In this document: positions 1 to 9,245 of the stretch, one piece after another
How the letters are laid out: the number at the start of each line of letters is the position of its first letter
Position numbering within the stretch: the stretch's first letter is position 1
Assembly: GCF_002954615.1 (NCBI RefSeq)
Contig: NZ_MSCJ01000003.1
Location: 186,001 to 250,000 of the forward strand
DNA: 64,000 nucleotides
Direction of reading: 5' to 3'
From: Photobacterium angustum
Lineage (GTDB): Bacteria; Pseudomonadota; Gammaproteobacteria; Enterobacterales; Vibrionaceae
Notes under the pieces: model-generated
What the model was told of the DNA's origin: nothing
The model's database searches: none
Seen by the model: only the letters and a program-made list of their open reading frames with translations
Program-made: the position numbers and the translations under genes

Positions 1-141
1 ATAGCTGTTACTTTAAAGACACATTATCAACTAACTGATAACCGCATTTAGTAACATTAATTTTTACCCTCTATTTAATCTTGTCTTTTAATACGCTGGT
101 ATGTTTCTGAGATGTAACTTTTATGAGGTATATAAGTAACA

Positions 142-1203
142 ATGGAAGTCAAATCTCAACTCTCATCATTAAAAAATACAATCTCTTCAGGTTGGAAAAG
201 TGTCATTCCTTTTGCAAACTTCAATATTGAAGAGAATCACACCTTTGACATGACACATTTTGAAGGTCTATGGCTAAAACAATACCTCTCAACAATCACG
301 CCTGAGTATCATGCTTTATCCACCCAAATTACAAAAATAGCCCAATCAGTAAATCCCTTAACCTTTAACTTCTATAGTTTAGCGCTATGGACTAGCCCTG
401 ATCGCTACACGCAATTACATACGCTGTGCAACTACAGCGCATTACTCAATAGCTCTATTCGTTTTCATTTAGATGAAAATAAAGGTGACAACATCAACCT
501 GTGGCTATTAAGTAATGAACCCATCGCAAAACATTCAACAGAAAGCCTATCCTTATTGGCTTTACACTTTGCGCTATTATTGAATGTCATCAAGCAAACG
601 TGGGGCACAACAACACTTAAAGGTGATGCGTATTTACCCTCGCTGACCAATTTACGCATCGAACAACAGTTATTTGATAACTTGATTGCGTCATCTGCAC
701 TGAATATAAAGTGCCATTATAGCTTTCCCTTGATCCGCCTTACTTTTAGTAAAAAGTCGTTATCCTTACCGTTAACCGATTCTGATCCCGTGATCCATCA
801 AAACAGCTTATGGCAGTTAAAACATCAGCTAGTAAACTACCAGCAGAACAATGTGATTCATCAAGTTTACCGTGCGCTCAGAAGCCTACCCGATTTAGAG
901 GCGGCTTCTGGCAACCATATCGCAAGTTTAATGGACATCAGCTTTCGCACCTTAAATAGACGTTTAGCATGTTTATCAACAAGCTATCGTGGGGTGTTAG
1001 AAAACTATAAATTAGAAATGGCGTTATCCCTGTTAGATAATTCAGAGTTAGGGTTAGCTGACATTGCACAGCAATTAGGTTTTTCTGATCTCAGTACTTT
1101 TTCACGCGCGTTCAAACGCTGGACGGGGCTGTGTCCGTCTCAGTTAACCAGTAAAAACCAAACAATAGCACCGCGTGTGGTTTCACATTGGGAACTCATT
1201 TAA
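142..1203 (+). CDS. AraC-family transcriptional regulator
   Basis: The 353-aa protein ends in an AraC/XylS-type double helix-turn-helix, roughly residues 250-340. It has the typical stretch LGLADIAQQLGFSDLSTFSR followed by an AFKRWTG-like helix. The N-terminal two thirds has no recognised ligand domain and probably serves as sensor or dimerisation region. The layout resembles OruR/ArgR-like AraC proteins with a large N-terminal domain. The gene is monocistronic, followed by an 8-bp-arm inverted repeat (1229-1236 with 1244-1251) that lacks a strong T tract. The target genes cannot be inferred from the context. Confidence 0.85.
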   Translation: MEVKSQLSSLKNTISSGWKSVIPFANFNIEENHTFDMTHFEGLWLKQYLSTITPEYHALSTQITKIAQSVNPLTFNFYSLALWTSPDRYTQLHTLCNYSALLNSSIRFHLDENKGDNINLWLLSNEPIAKHSTESLSLLALHFALLLNVIKQTWGTTTLKGDAYLPSLTNLRIEQQLFDNLIASSALNIKCHYSFPLIRLTFSKKSLSLPLTDSDPVIHQNSLWQLKHQLVNYQQNNVIHQVYRALRSLPDLEAASGNHIASLMDISFRTLNRRLACLSTSYRGVLENYKLEMALSLLDNSELGLADIAQQLGFSDLSTFSRAFKRWTGLCPSQLTSKNQTIAPRVVSHWELI

Positions 1204-1364
1204 GACTCGTTACCCCACTATTGTTCGATTAGCTGCTAAATAGGCAGCTAATTGTGAGAGATAAGCTAACGAGATAGGCTTAATTTTTGTGAAAACCTTA
1301 AACCAGACAGGCGCATTCTGCTAAACTCCGTCGACAGATTTCGCGATGGTAGGAACACTCAATC

Positions 1365-1586
1365 ATGAGCCAAGAACAAATCAACAACCCATTACACGGT
1401 TTGACGTTAGAAAAGATCCTTGTGCGTTTACAAGAGCACTACGGATGGGAAGGGCTAGATGCAAGAATTAAAATTAACTGTTTTTACAGCGATCCCTCTA
1501 TTAAGTCGTCTTTAAAGTTTTTACGCAAAACCCAATGGGCAAGAGACAAAGTAGAAGCCTTATATATTGAGACTTTTTGTAAGTAA
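1365..1586 (+). CDS. VF530-family small DNA-binding protein (DUF2132)
   Basis: A 73-aa protein resembling the VF530 family known from Vibrio fischeri, a small helical domain thought to bind nucleic acid. Visible family features are the [12 protein letters not shown] start, the YGWEGL segment, and a basic C-terminal half with the FLRKTQWAR stretch. The length matches the family. A ribosome site (taggaa) sits about nine bases before the ATG. It stands alone between the AraC gene and a long gene-free stretch. The biological role is not known. Confidence 0.85.
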   Translation: MSQEQINNPLHGLTLEKILVRLQEHYGWEGLDARIKINCFYSDPSIKSSLKFLRKTQWARDKVEALYIETFCK

Positions 1587-2218
1587 CCCGATTGGCATAC
1601 GCACTTTAACTAATACATAAGTCAGGTATGCCATTTCTTCTTCGCTGCTCACCTCCCCCCTTTAATAACCACCGCAATAAACAGTCTTACTATATTGTTT
1701 AACCAATCCGAATAATGATATCGATGTCATTAAATGCGGTTAGTTGTTCTAGCTCTTTTCTGCCCCGAAATGAGTTGCTAGGTAATACATCAAAAATAAG
1801 AGCGAACCACCAAGCGAAAGAACCGTAAAAACTCAAGTGCTTTAAGTAAGATAAAACTAGTTACCACTTGCTTGACTTTCCCGTGAAAGGCCGAGTTCGC
1901 GCAAGCATAATGTTCAAATCAGAAGCATGCTACGACGATTTACAAGCCTCAACCTGTTGTTAGTACCACGTTTTCTTCTACGAGGGTGCCCGATAAAAAC
2001 CAGTCTCTCTTGGCTAGAGGGGTAGCTAAGTCTATTGCCCTATATAACGCTCAAGGCGAAATATAGCCCCTCTATATGCGATCAATTGCACATAGTAGAG
2101 GTGCAAGCGACTGTAATCTACTCGCTGCCTTCTCTCTGGTCTAGGCTAAAGAGCCTGCCATTAATGTACAGATTAATCTGGCATTGCAATTACTTTTTCA
2201 CAGACAATGAGGTGACCA
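1587..2218. other. Gene-free stretch upstream of the MACPF gene
   Basis: About 630 bases hold no convincing gene. A 7-bp inverted repeat (1594-1600 with 1626-1632, GGCATAC/GTATGCC) followed by a T-rich run may end the VF530 transcript. The 12-mer AGTGCTTTAAGT at 1836-1847 recurs in the same orientation at 4347-4358, beyond the next gene. The reading frame at 2035-2262 has no ribosome site and unlikely protein composition, so it is not called. Confidence 0.5.
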
Positions 2219-4174
2219 ATGCAAATTCCACAACTGAATATCTACGTAGCAAATGCATTTAATGCCGTACAAGGCAACTTTCTTTCTAAACCATTGTTTA
2301 AGTTAACAAATAATTCTGGTCAAACGGTGACCTGGGATGGTAAAGAGGCCGCAATTCCTGATCAGATCAGTGCTAGCACTGCTTCCCATTTTTATCGACA
2401 GAGCAACTCTATGCTGATGGCATCAAAATCTGATTACGACCGCCAGTACTCAATTGCTGTGGAAGCCGAGTACACAGGGGTGTCGTTTTCCGGTTCAGTA
2501 AGCTCGAAATATTTATATCACGGCAACCTTTTCACGCAAACAGAATCGTCTTATGCGTTGAACTTTATGTTAAGAGAAGTGTTTAATTTTGAACGCTTGG
2601 AATTTACCGTTGCTGATTTGACTGATGAATTTATTGCAGCGGTAGAGAAGTTACCGCAAGAACTCGTTACAAAAGAAGAACAAGCTGCGTATTTTCAGCT
2701 ATTTAAGAACTATGGCACCCATTATTTGAGTATGGGCACCATGGGTGGACAGGTTGTCATGGAAACGCGCGTTGATACCAGTCTGGTGCAAAACACGTCG
2801 GTACATGATGTGTCGGGTGCTATTTCAGCTGGTTATGATGGGTTTGTGGCGAGTGGTAAGTTTTCCATTGAAGCCGCGTATAAATCGAGTGCGTTCTTGG
2901 AAGAGCATAAAGAGCAGACCACGATCACATTGGATGCACTTGGTGGCGATTTTGTGCCAGGCGGTGATCTTAAGGAGTGGTCGAACTCTATCTATGACAC
3001 ACCGAGCATTCTGTTAAATTGTCCCACCATGCCAACGACCAAGATTTCAACTTTGGAGTGTATTGCTGAAGCAGTGAAAATAGCGGGTGCTTCACAGGAT
3101 GTTATTAACAACATCTATACAGCACTTCAGAAATACGTCACCGAAAAAGCCTACGAGGATGGATTACTGGGGACACCAGTACCTTTCAAACCATACGTCG
3201 TCTCTCAACAGAGTGCAGGTGATGCGTTTGTGATCGGTTACTTGGATAGAGGTGAAGACGATGGCGCACGGACCTTTATTGAAGGTCTTAATTCACCGAG
3301 TCAGTCATGTAACGAATTGTATGCACAGGCATCACAACATTACTGGCCTAATGGTAACACCAAAGTCCCTTATGCCAGTTTAACGATGCCGGTGAAACTG
3401 GAGACGTATTATAATGTCATCAATGAAGATACGTCATCGTTACCCGCAAAATTGAGTTTGCATAAAATTGCGATGGGTGACCCCAACCATGCAGGGTTGG
3501 GGGAGTGGGAAGAACAAGTGTTGTCTTCCAAAACCTCAGATAAAAACGTTGAAACTGCCAAATTTGTAGCCAAGCAAGATGGGTTTGTAGTGGCCTACAT
3601 TAATTGGAATGAGATTAATGGCTCGCGTGGTTATATCGACTTGGAAGTGAATAACGCTACCGTCGCTGCAGCCTCGCAACATCGCTATTCGGATGCAAAT
3701 ACCTATATCCCTAATAACAGTTTTTGTGCCCCTGTGCGCGAAGGCGATAACATTACGATCACTTTCACTAAAACGTCACAAAACCCACTAGCCAAAGCGT
3801 TCTTTGTACAGCTTAACGCTCAATTTGCCAAGATAGGTGAGCCTGAAAATCGTACCCCAGAAAGCACATTCAAAGCGGAAACCGATGGTTTTTTGCTGGC
3901 GTATTTACACTCTGATACCGTTGATTTAGAGAAGAATGAAGAGGCAAAAATTATACTCAAAGCCATTGCCGACGGTGAGGATCTGCTAGGTAGCAAACCA
4001 TTGGCAGGGACATCCATTCACAATCATCATAAAAACGCTGACGTACATGTACCAAAGAACAGTGTCCTGCTACCAGTGCCGAAAGGCTTTCGATACATGG
4101 CTGAGTACAATAGTGTGGAAGGTAGCCCAGTTTGTGAGTTGAGGTGGTACCCTCTGACGAAGCCAAGTGAATAA
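2219..4174 (+). CDS. MACPF-domain (perforin-like) protein
   Basis: The 651-aa protein contains the membrane attack complex/perforin signature YGTHY (residues 165-169) followed by a glycine-rich GTMGG turn, placing the MACPF domain at about residues 45-300. The family forms pores or acts in adhesion and toxicity. The C-terminal half shows three degenerate repeats of about 95 residues, starting near 331, 446 and 550. Each carries a motif like DGFxxAYL and a later VP-NS/P-V stretch, probably beta-rich target-binding domains. No signal peptide is visible, so export is by an unknown route or lysis. The start is set by a GAGGTGACC ribosome site just before the ATG. The gene stands alone between two gene-free flanks, which suggests acquisition by transfer. 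Confidence 0.8.
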   Translation: MQIPQLNIYVANAFNAVQGNFLSKPLFKLTNNSGQTVTWDGKEAAIPDQISASTASHFYRQSNSMLMASKSDYDRQYSIAVEAEYTGVSFSGSVSSKYLYHGNLFTQTESSYALNFMLREVFNFERLEFTVADLTDEFIAAVEKLPQELVTKEEQAAYFQLFKNYGTHYLSMGTMGGQVVMETRVDTSLVQNTSVHDVSGAISAGYDGFVASGKFSIEAAYKSSAFLEEHKEQTTITLDALGGDFVPGGDLKEWSNSIYDTPSILLNCPTMPTTKISTLECIAEAVKIAGASQDVINNIYTALQKYVTEKAYEDGLLGTPVPFKPYVVSQQSAGDAFVIGYLDRGEDDGARTFIEGLNSPSQSCNELYAQASQHYWPNGNTKVPYASLTMPVKLETYYNVINEDTSSLPAKLSLHKIAMGDPNHAGLGEWEEQVLSSKTSDKNVETAKFVAKQDGFVVAYINWNEINGSRGYIDLEVNNATVAAASQHRYSDANTYIPNNSFCAPVREGDNITITFTKTSQNPLAKAFFVQLNAQFAKIGEPENRTPESTFKAETDGFLLAYLHSDTVDLEKNEEAKIILKAIADGEDLLGSKPLAGTSIHNHHKNADVHVPKNSVLLPVPKGFRYMAEYNSVEGSPVCELRWYPLTKPSE

Positions 4175-4606
4175 TCACTGACCAGTAAATGATTGGTAGT
4201 GAATAGAAATCAACAGACCAAGCCCCCCATGCCCGCAATGCAGTTCACTTAAACGGAGCCGCATTGCGATTAACAGGATTGCGGTGTTTGAATCTCCTTG
4301 AGGGGCTGGGCTTTTTTCAATGAAGAGCACTGGCAGAGCTTCTCTCAGTGCTTTAAGTCTTTTAGGTGTCTTGCTCGAAGCTAGTGCCTAGCTTATTGCC
4401 CTGGGTTTAACCCCGATTTTACGGACACATCAGAAAAGAGTCATAATGCTCTTGGAGGTGTTTCGAGCAACGGCTCTAACGCATTTTTGTCCAAAAGTGT
4501 GTTGGGCGAAGCTATGATCACAGTGATAAATACAGATTATCTTATGAGTCACGCAACCTGTTCACTATAGCCATTCGTTATTGGTTGCTATATTCAGACA
4601 AATAAA
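4175..4606. other. Gene-free stretch downstream of the MACPF gene
   Basis: No gene is supported. The stretch holds several short inverted repeats: CGCAATGC/GCATTGCG (4234-4241 with 4261-4268) and AGCACTG/CAGTGCT (4326-4332 with 4346-4352). The second copy of the 12-mer AGTGCTTTAAGT is at 4347-4358. A T run at 4313-4318 may end the MACPF transcript. Composition differs from the AT-rich intergenic regions elsewhere, consistent with insertion of foreign DNA, but no transposase or integrase is present. Confidence 0.4.
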
Positions 4607-4644
4607 AAACAGAAAAGAAAAGCTCTCACTTATCTTTTCTGTTT
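4607..4644. terminator. Terminator hairpin after the YdcH-like gene
   Basis: Twelve-base perfect arms (4607-4618 with 4633-4644) enclose a 14-base loop. A-rich sequence lies on the plus-strand left side, which gives a T tract on the minus strand. It should stop the minus-strand transcript ending at 4674. Confidence 0.75.
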
Positions 4645-4673
4645 CTTTTCACTTATTGTTGATTAATAAATGA

Positions 4674-4889
4674 TTATTTAGCTTCTACACTTTTTAAATA
4701 AGCCAAGATTTCATCTTTAAGCAATAGTTTTTCTTTTTTAAGCTTATCAATAATATCTTCGTCGTAACCGTCTTTCGCAGTCATTTTTTCAATTTCAGCA
4801 TTTAGCTCGCTGTGTTTATTGTATAGACGATCAAAAGCAACTTCTTTGCCTTTTAAAGAATCGATTAACTCTTTGTATTCTGGAAACAT
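4674..4889 (-). CDS. YdcH/DUF465-family small protein
   Basis: A 71-aa, strongly charged, helical protein. It resembles the YdcH (DUF465) family in length, in its FPEYKELI start, and in the heptad-like run of lysines and glutamates that suggests a coiled coil. No biochemical function is established. An in-frame ATG five codons upstream (4904) overlaps the AGGAGAG ribosome site, so the downstream ATG with ideal spacing is chosen. Monocistronic, with its own terminator. Confidence 0.8.
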   Translation of the reverse strand: MFPEYKELIDSLKGKEVAFDRLYNKHSELNAEIEKMTAKDGYDEDIIDKLKKEKLLLKDEILAYLKSVEAK

Positions 4890-4998
4890 CGGAACTCTCC
4901 TCATAAATAGCTTATGTCTTAGTTATACGCCTTATATCTAATTAAATTAAGACAAAAATCACACTTTTTCTGCTCTATTTATGAAAAAAAATATTACT

Positions 4999-5027
4999 AT
5001 TTAAAGCCATTGAACATGGCTTTAAAT
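4999..5027 (-). terminator. Intrinsic terminator of the flavoprotein gene
   Basis: Perfect 12-bp arms ATTTAAAGCCAT/ATGGCTTTAAAT (4999-5010 and 5016-5027) with a 5-base loop. On the minus strand they are followed shortly by an eight-T run. This fits termination of the gene ending at 5042. Confidence 0.85.
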
Positions 5028-5041
5028 AGGCGCAAGGCGAC

Positions 5042-6283
5042 TTAACTACAAATTTCAGCGAGGGTTCTTAAACGGCGTTCAGATTGGGCAACAAACGGGT
5101 TTTTCTGATCCCATGCATAACCTGCCAGAATCGAGCATACCATTTGTTTTATTTTAGGATCGGGCTCGGTATAGAAAATCACTTTTTGTAATTCACCAGA
5201 GTACCAACCTTCTACATAGGTACGGAAGGTATTTACCCCTACCATTAATTTATCGGCATATTCTTGCTGCCAATTAACGTCATCGCCTGCTAATTGCTTC
5301 AATAAGGCGCTAACAACCAAATCTGCCGATTGCATTGCAATGGTCACGCCTGATGAAAATACAGGGTCTAAAAACTCCCCTGCATTGCCTAATAACGCAT
5401 AGTTGTTCGTCGCAAGGTGTTTTACATTGGCAGAATAACCGCCAATTTGCGCAGCAGGATTCGCATATTCAGCTTTGCTGAGCAGCTTATTTAATGTTGG
5501 CTCTTGTGCCACAATTTGCTGCAATGCTGTTTTTTCATCAGCATCGTATTGGGCTAAAAATTCAGGCTCTGCCACCACACCTAATGAGCAAGTCCCGTTG
5601 CTAAATGGAATAAGCCAAAACCACACATCTTCATTAGTTGGGTGAACGGAAATTAAAATCTTTTCACGATCGTGCTCAACACCGCTATCTTCAATATGAT
5701 CCACCACATGGGTAAAAATGGCATGACGCACAGGTAAACAAGACGGCTGCTCTAAATCGAGTAAACGCGGTAATACACGCCCAAAACCACTAGCATCTAA
5801 AATAAAGTCTGCTTCTAGCGTATAAATTTGCCCTGTTAACTCATCACGAACCGTAATAACTGAGCGAGTGTCGCCACATTTAATTGCTTCTACGCTGTGT
5901 TGATAGCGAATTTCAACCCCTTGCTTGGCCGCTTCATCGGCTAACACTTTATCAAAATTGCCACGCTGTACTTGATAAGTCGTACCAGCGCCTGCTGTGA
6001 ATTTATCGCGAAAATCAAACGCCGTATAGGTATCACGACGGCGAAATGCAGCGCCATTTTTATATTGAAAATCAGCGCCTATCACTGCATCGAGCATATT
6101 GGCTTTTTTGATCACTTCCATACAGGCAGGTAATAAGCTTTCGCCGATAGAAAAACGAGGAAAAGTGTTTTTCTCTAAGACAACAACATCAATATTATTT
6201 TGATTGAGCAACGCTGCTGCAACAGAGCCTGATGGGCCTGCGCCAATAATCGCAACTTGGGTACGTTGTCTACTGTTCAACAT
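5042..6283 (-). CDS. FAD-dependent oxidoreductase, tryptophan-halogenase-like
   Basis: A 413-aa flavoprotein with an N-terminal dinucleotide site GAGPSGSVAAALL (residues 14-26), a FPRFSIGESLLP segment, and a second FAD site around GNAGEFLDPVFSSG. These are hallmarks of the flavin-dependent halogenase/monooxygenase group. The DVWFWLIPF stretch corresponds to the halogenase WxWxIP motif with its first tryptophan kept. Related flavoproteins accompany aryl polyene and xanthomonadin clusters, so modification of the aryl head group (hydroxylation or halogenation) is a reasonable inference. Whether it halogenates cannot be read from sequence. It is transcribed away from the APE genes and has its own terminator. 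Confidence 0.8.
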   Translation of the reverse strand: MLNSRQRTQVAIIGAGPSGSVAAALLNQNNIDVVVLEKNTFPRFSIGESLLPACMEVIKKANMLDAVIGADFQYKNGAAFRRRDTYTAFDFRDKFTAGAGTTYQVQRGNFDKVLADEAAKQGVEIRYQHSVEAIKCGDTRSVITVRDELTGQIYTLEADFILDASGFGRVLPRLLDLEQPSCLPVRHAIFTHVVDHIEDSGVEHDREKILISVHPTNEDVWFWLIPFSNGTCSLGVVAEPEFLAQYDADEKTALQQIVAQEPTLNKLLSKAEYANPAAQIGGYSANVKHLATNNYALLGNAGEFLDPVFSSGVTIAMQSADLVVSALLKQLAGDDVNWQQEYADKLMVGVNTFRTYVEGWYSGELQKVIFYTEPDPKIKQMVCSILAGYAWDQKNPFVAQSERRLRTLAEICS

Positions 6284-6530
6284 CTTTTTCCTTTTATTAA
6301 CGCTATAAGTGTCTTACCTGACGGGAGTGAGATAAGAAGCAACGATCGGTTTGGATATATTATCAGCGCAGAGTTTAACAAAGTTATTTCTTCACACCAT
6401 ACAACGGGGATCTCTTTATCTTAAAAAATAGCAATTAGGGACATTGTTTTATTTTCTCACAGGAGAGATCACATTTTCGTTTTAAGACGTACACACTGTT
6501 AATACGTCATGAAAAATCAGGAAGATGCCC

Positions 6531-7409
6531 ATGAACTCTTTTTTGCTTCTGACTCTGTTACTACTTCCTGTAATATCTGGTTGTGCAAACCAAGCATTTT
6601 TCTCACCATCAAATAATGATATGCCAAGTAAAGAGGTCGTTTGGCTTGATTCGCTCTCTGGCAATAAAATTGCTTATCGCTATTATCACCCTACTAATAT
6701 ATCTTCTATACCGTCGCCTGATCTTCGCGGTACTGTGGTTCACTTTCATGGCAACAGTGGGCAAATGGAGCAAACCCAAGAAAAAGTCGCATGGCTGACA
6801 GATTATGGTTTTAGCGTGATCACTTTCGACTATTCAGGCTTTGGTCATTCAACAGGGACGGCAACAGACAAAGATGCGTACCTTGATGCGATTTCGATCC
6901 TTAATTACATCAATCAATATAACCACCAGCCGTTATTTGTTGTCGCTACCTCTACTGGCAGTAATATTTTTTTACGGGCTTGGGCTGATAATCCGATTGA
7001 AATTGACGGCATTATTCTCGACTCCCCCTTTACCAGTTACGTTAAAGAAGCGCAGTTTGTTTTAAGCCAAAGTCCTTTCGGTAAACTCTATGATTGGTTT
7101 GCACTGGTAATTATGCGAGATGATTATGCCGCAGAGCAGAGTTTGCATCGTGTGCCGGAAAGTCATGCCTTGTTAGTACACTGTGAAGAAGATAGCGTTG
7201 TACCATTTGAATTTGGTGAAACACTCTATCAACAGCTCAAGGGGAATAAAGAATTTATGGCTTTCGATGATTGTCGACACGCGAGAGCCATGACAGGCGA
7301 CCACCCTCATTATCAGCAAAACATTGCCCAGTGGTTAGTTAACACCGAGCAATACGTGAGACAAAATAACCGAGAGCAAGCCACGCAAATGATCGCTTAT
7401 AATGAATAG
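6531..7409 (+). CDS. Alpha/beta hydrolase lipoprotein
   Basis: A 292-aa protein with a lipoprotein signal peptide ending VISGC (lipobox cysteine near residue 19). The alpha/beta-hydrolase body contains HFHGNSGQ (oxyanion loop), a TSTGSN nucleophile turn in the position of GxSxG, and a late aspartate and histidine (EEDSVVPF and DCRHAR). It belongs to the BEM46/YfhR-like serine hydrolases. The substrate is unknown. The start at the second ATG (6531) is preferred because AGGAAG lies six bases upstream; the ATG at 6525 is too close. It converges with the methyltransferase gene with 10 bases between stops. Confidence 0.8.
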   Translation: MNSFLLLTLLLLPVISGCANQAFFSPSNNDMPSKEVVWLDSLSGNKIAYRYYHPTNISSIPSPDLRGTVVHFHGNSGQMEQTQEKVAWLTDYGFSVITFDYSGFGHSTGTATDKDAYLDAISILNYINQYNHQPLFVVATSTGSNIFLRAWADNPIEIDGIILDSPFTSYVKEAQFVLSQSPFGKLYDWFALVIMRDDYAAEQSLHRVPESHALLVHCEEDSVVPFEFGETLYQQLKGNKEFMAFDDCRHARAMTGDHPHYQQNIAQWLVNTEQYVRQNNREQATQMIAYNE

Positions 7410-7419
7410 TTCGGTTCGT

Positions 7420-8487
7420 TTATGCGGCTGATAAAGTTAACAATGTATGACCTAAACCGATATTGTCTTCGCGCTCTGTCACAATAAAGCCCGCTTCTTT
7501 GACGATTTCTAGAAAATCATCACTGCGATAGAAACGGCTATTACCGTTGGCTAAACAAGTGAAATATAACGAGGTCGCATTCAAACTATAGGTTGCTGCT
7601 TCGTAACGCTGTGCATCCCAGAAAAGCTCTAAAATATACACCACCGCATCAGGCGACATAGCTTCACGTACGCGACGTAAAATACTCAGTATTTCCATCG
7701 GTGAAAAACAATCTAAAAACTGGCTCATCCACCACACATCCGCTCCTTGCGGTAATGCTTGAGATTTATCCAGTAAGTTAGTGCCCACACCCGAAATGCG
7801 TTCTGCCAGTCCATTTTTTTGGGCTTGCGCAAGCGCCATCTCAATTTGTTGTGGTAAATCGATAATAGTAACGTTCACATCAGGATCATACACACAACAC
7901 TGTTGCGCCCACTTACCCGTGTTACCGCCAATATCAAATAAGCGTTTAGGCTTTTTCGCAAATACACGTTCAAGTAGCAACGGAAATGAACGATCAGAAT
8001 AGAAATGATCGAAATTAAACCAACTATCTTTGGCGGCTACAGGTAATTGAGATAGTCCTTGATAAATGGTTTCCCAATCGCCTAGTTCAACAAGGCCTGC
8101 GGGTTTGCTTTCTTTAATGGATTCAGAAAGGTGCATCATCGCGGCGTAACAAACATCTGCGGTAAAATCGACATTTGCTCGAGTCATGCCATCATGCAGT
8201 AAATAATGCCCCAGATTAGCTAAACGGTATTTTGGCGCGTGCCAAGTGACAATATGTGCGCTTAGCCCCATATCTAATAACACTTTTACACCATATTCGC
8301 TGATCCCTGTTCGCTTTGAAATTGCAACAGCATCCAACCCATCTTTTTTTACTTCATCTAATGCCGCGAGGATACCAAGATCACGCAGTGATTTAGCGGT
8401 TTGAAATACGATAGGAGCAAAAGCAAGTTTTTGCGCTTCTGTTTTTGCATCAAGAGCATTAAAAGGATCTACAGAATAATCGGTCAC
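7420..8487 (-). CDS. SAM-dependent O-methyltransferase (acetylserotonin MT-like)
   Basis: A 355-aa class I methyltransferase. The N-terminal helical region resembles the dimerisation domain of O-methyltransferase family 2. SAM motif I is FDIGGNTGKWAQ, followed by the acidic strand VTIIDLPQQ, and motif DVWWMSQFLDCF. Methyltransferases of this kind lie beside APE clusters and methylate or otherwise tailor the aryl ring. That role is inferred here from position. It is convergent with the hydrolase and upstream of the small lipoprotein on the opposite side of the APE genes. Confidence 0.8.
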   Translation of the reverse strand: MTDYSVDPFNALDAKTEAQKLAFAPIVFQTAKSLRDLGILAALDEVKKDGLDAVAISKRTGISEYGVKVLLDMGLSAHIVTWHAPKYRLANLGHYLLHDGMTRANVDFTADVCYAAMMHLSESIKESKPAGLVELGDWETIYQGLSQLPVAAKDSWFNFDHFYSDRSFPLLLERVFAKKPKRLFDIGGNTGKWAQQCCVYDPDVNVTIIDLPQQIEMALAQAQKNGLAERISGVGTNLLDKSQALPQGADVWWMSQFLDCFSPMEILSILRRVREAMSPDAVVYILELFWDAQRYEAATYSLNATSLYFTCLANGNSRFYRSDDFLEIVKEAGFIVTEREDNIGLGHTLLTLSAA

Positions 8488-8614
8488 ACAACACCTTCAT
8501 AGGTTATACAGTTGGCGTTTATTCTATCGACCCTTTACTCACTCTTATTGTTTTAAAACAAATTATTTGTCATTAGTTAATATCATTATGTATGCACTTA
8601 TTACGATAATTTTA

Positions 8615-9028
8615 TTAATAGTTTTGAGTACTTACACCTAATTGCTGTTGAATAGAGCGAGATAATTTCACCACCCAGTTATTGTAATTGCGGTGAATAT
8701 CCGTACCGTCATAATCCAAATTTTGACTATTTTTGTAATCAATACTGTAACTTAATGCAGAATAAGGAATGTCGACCGTTGCGGTATGAGTTCGAACAGA
8801 AAGGGTTGCCACAATCAAGCCTGGTTTTATTACTCGAGCGCTCCATCCTCGTTGCTCTGCTGCGGTTAATATCGCTGTTTGAACATCGTCAATAGAATGT
8901 TGTTGCCCAGTGACAGTGCTCGGCACATAGACATCATTTAAATTCATGACAGGTTTGCTGGTACAACCTACAATCAGCAAGCTAGCCATTATACTAAGCA
9001 GTGTCTTTTTCATTTTAAGGTTCATCAT
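8615..9028 (-). CDS. Small lipoprotein next to the APE cluster
   Basis: About 137 aa with a short basic N terminus, a hydrophobic stretch and lipobox LLIVGC. The mature part is a compact domain with AAEQRGWSARV and a C-terminal NNWVVKLSRSI. Similar small lipoproteins often sit at the edge of APE clusters, divergent from the biosynthetic genes, as here. The start is uncertain: a GTG at 9043 and ATGs at 9028, 9025 and 9013 are in frame. The 9028 ATG is chosen because an AGGTG lies upstream. The function is unknown. Confidence 0.7.
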   Translation of the reverse strand: MMNLKMKKTLLSIMASLLIVGCTSKPVMNLNDVYVPSTVTGQQHSIDDVQTAILTAAEQRGWSARVIKPGLIVATLSVRTHTATVDIPYSALSYSIDYKNSQNLDYDGTDIHRNYNNWVVKLSRSIQQQLGVSTQNY

Positions 9029-9245
9029 TATTTTAGTTAACACCTAATAAGAATTATTGTCTGAATATATTGCAATAAACAAGATGAATCTGCCACTTAG
9101 CTAATGAATGACATATTAAAAATATTACATACTATTTTTTACGTTGCATGCAATAACAACACAAATATGTTTTTCAATCACAGGTAGACTTTATTATCAT
9201 AAGACACATTCATTAGAACACGACATTTAACGCAAACGGTTAACC

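Noticed and set aside
2035..2262. Open reading frame of 75 codons before the MACPF gene
   Set aside because: No ribosome site, unlike-protein composition, and its end overlaps the well-supported MACPF start.
4261..4510. Integron attC or transposon end after the MACPF gene
   Set aside because: Short inverted repeats are present but no core-site pairs, integrase or transposase could be identified.
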